The notes under the pieces: model-generated
The model's input: only the letters and a program-made list of their open reading frames with translations
What the model was told of the DNA's origin: nothing
The model's database searches: none
Position numbers and translations under genes: made by a program
DNA from: Megasphaera coli
GTDB lineage: Bacteria; Bacillota; Negativicutes; Veillonellales; Megasphaeraceae
Direction of reading: 5' to 3'
Assembly (NCBI RefSeq): GCF_900095855.1
Contig: NZ_FMIY01000001.1
Span: 1-64,000, forward strand
DNA: 64,000 bases
In this document: piece by piece, positions 63,937-64,000 of the stretch
Layout of the letters: the number at the start of each line of letters is the position of its first letter
How positions within the stretch are numbered: the first letter of the stretch is position 1

Positions 63937-64000
63937 CCTTGCACAAGCGCTTTTACTTCTTGGCAGGACTTATTGGTGCGGAACTTCTTTTTTCTCTTTG
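63933..64000 (+). CDS. Start of the next permease gene (truncated by window end)
   Basis: An ATG overlapping the previous stop (ATGA) opens MTLHKRFYFLAGLIGAELLF and runs off the window. A basic start followed by a hydrophobic helix and the coupling suggest the second permease (DppC/NikC type). Only 22 residues are visible, so this rests on position. Confidence 0.65.
   Translation, partial: MTLHKRFYFLAGLIGAELLFSL

Overview
The window looks like ordinary chromosome from a diderm Firmicute of the class Negativicutes, most likely Megasphaera or a close relative; this placement is inference. Firmicute traits are T-box control of ileS, a CcpN-type repressor, FloA/NfeD and an OpuC-type transporter. 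Outer-membrane traits are a trimeric YadA-like autotransporter and an EptA-like phosphoethanolamine transferase. Anaerobic traits are a fused 2-hydroxyacyl-CoA dehydratase activase, pyruvate carboxylase and PEP synthase. There is no CRISPR array, insertion sequence or prophage.

Layout. 1-500: tandem promoters of an rRNA operon leaving the window to the left, then a membrane-anchored DnaQ-fold protein that has lost its catalytic acids. 1.5-6.7 kb: minus operon trpS, yfbR, nfeD, floA, small membrane protein, hydrolase, starting behind a short attenuator leader. 6.9-13.3 kb: dehydratase activase, UPF0173 hydrolase, MdtG-like efflux pump. 13.4-18.3 kb: pyruvate carboxylase, TatA/TatC, tRNA-Leu. 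18.4-20.1 kb: glycine-riboswitch-controlled Na+/alanine symporter. 20.1-25.8 kb: envelope and phospholipid operon (wecG-like, psd, pssA, GT2, surE), then guaB. 25.8-33.7 kb: recG, rpmB, ccpN-ppsR and ppsA, with the autotransporter between ppsA and its regulators. 34-39.4 kb: class A PBP, TPP-riboswitch-controlled CytX, Tat-exported phosphoesterase, DUF1858 protein. 39.5-43.1 kb: MarR, NmrA-like protein and a two-gene osmolyte ABC system. 43.1-49.2 kb: T-box ileS, second symporter, sirtuin, three tRNAs. 49.3-53.4 kb: FAD oxidoreductase, phosphoethanolamine transferase, cupin, and a self-contained structured transcription unit with two tiny ORFs. 53.4-59.1 kb: sigma-54 activator and its divergently placed target operon (BKACE, hydroxyacyl dehydrogenase, AtoE). 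59.1-60.7 kb: a decayed trpA end, a possible second gene relic, panE. 60.8-64 kb: M48 protease, NYN-LOTUS protein, start of a peptide/nickel permease operon.

Two places stand out. The first is the unit at 52.78-53.29 kb: consensus promoter, two ribosome-binding sites in front of 37- and 20-residue ORFs, several hairpins and a terminator, standing alone between unrelated genes. The second is the sigma-54 catabolic unit, whose promoter and paired inverted-repeat activator sites can be read directly; its gene content suggests uptake of a short-chain acid, oxidation of a 3-hydroxy group and cleavage of the 3-keto acid with acetyl-CoA. Smaller oddities are gene decay (trpA), a degenerate exonuclease, an ATG-TAG pair in front of an oxidoreductase and an unexplained trpS attenuator.
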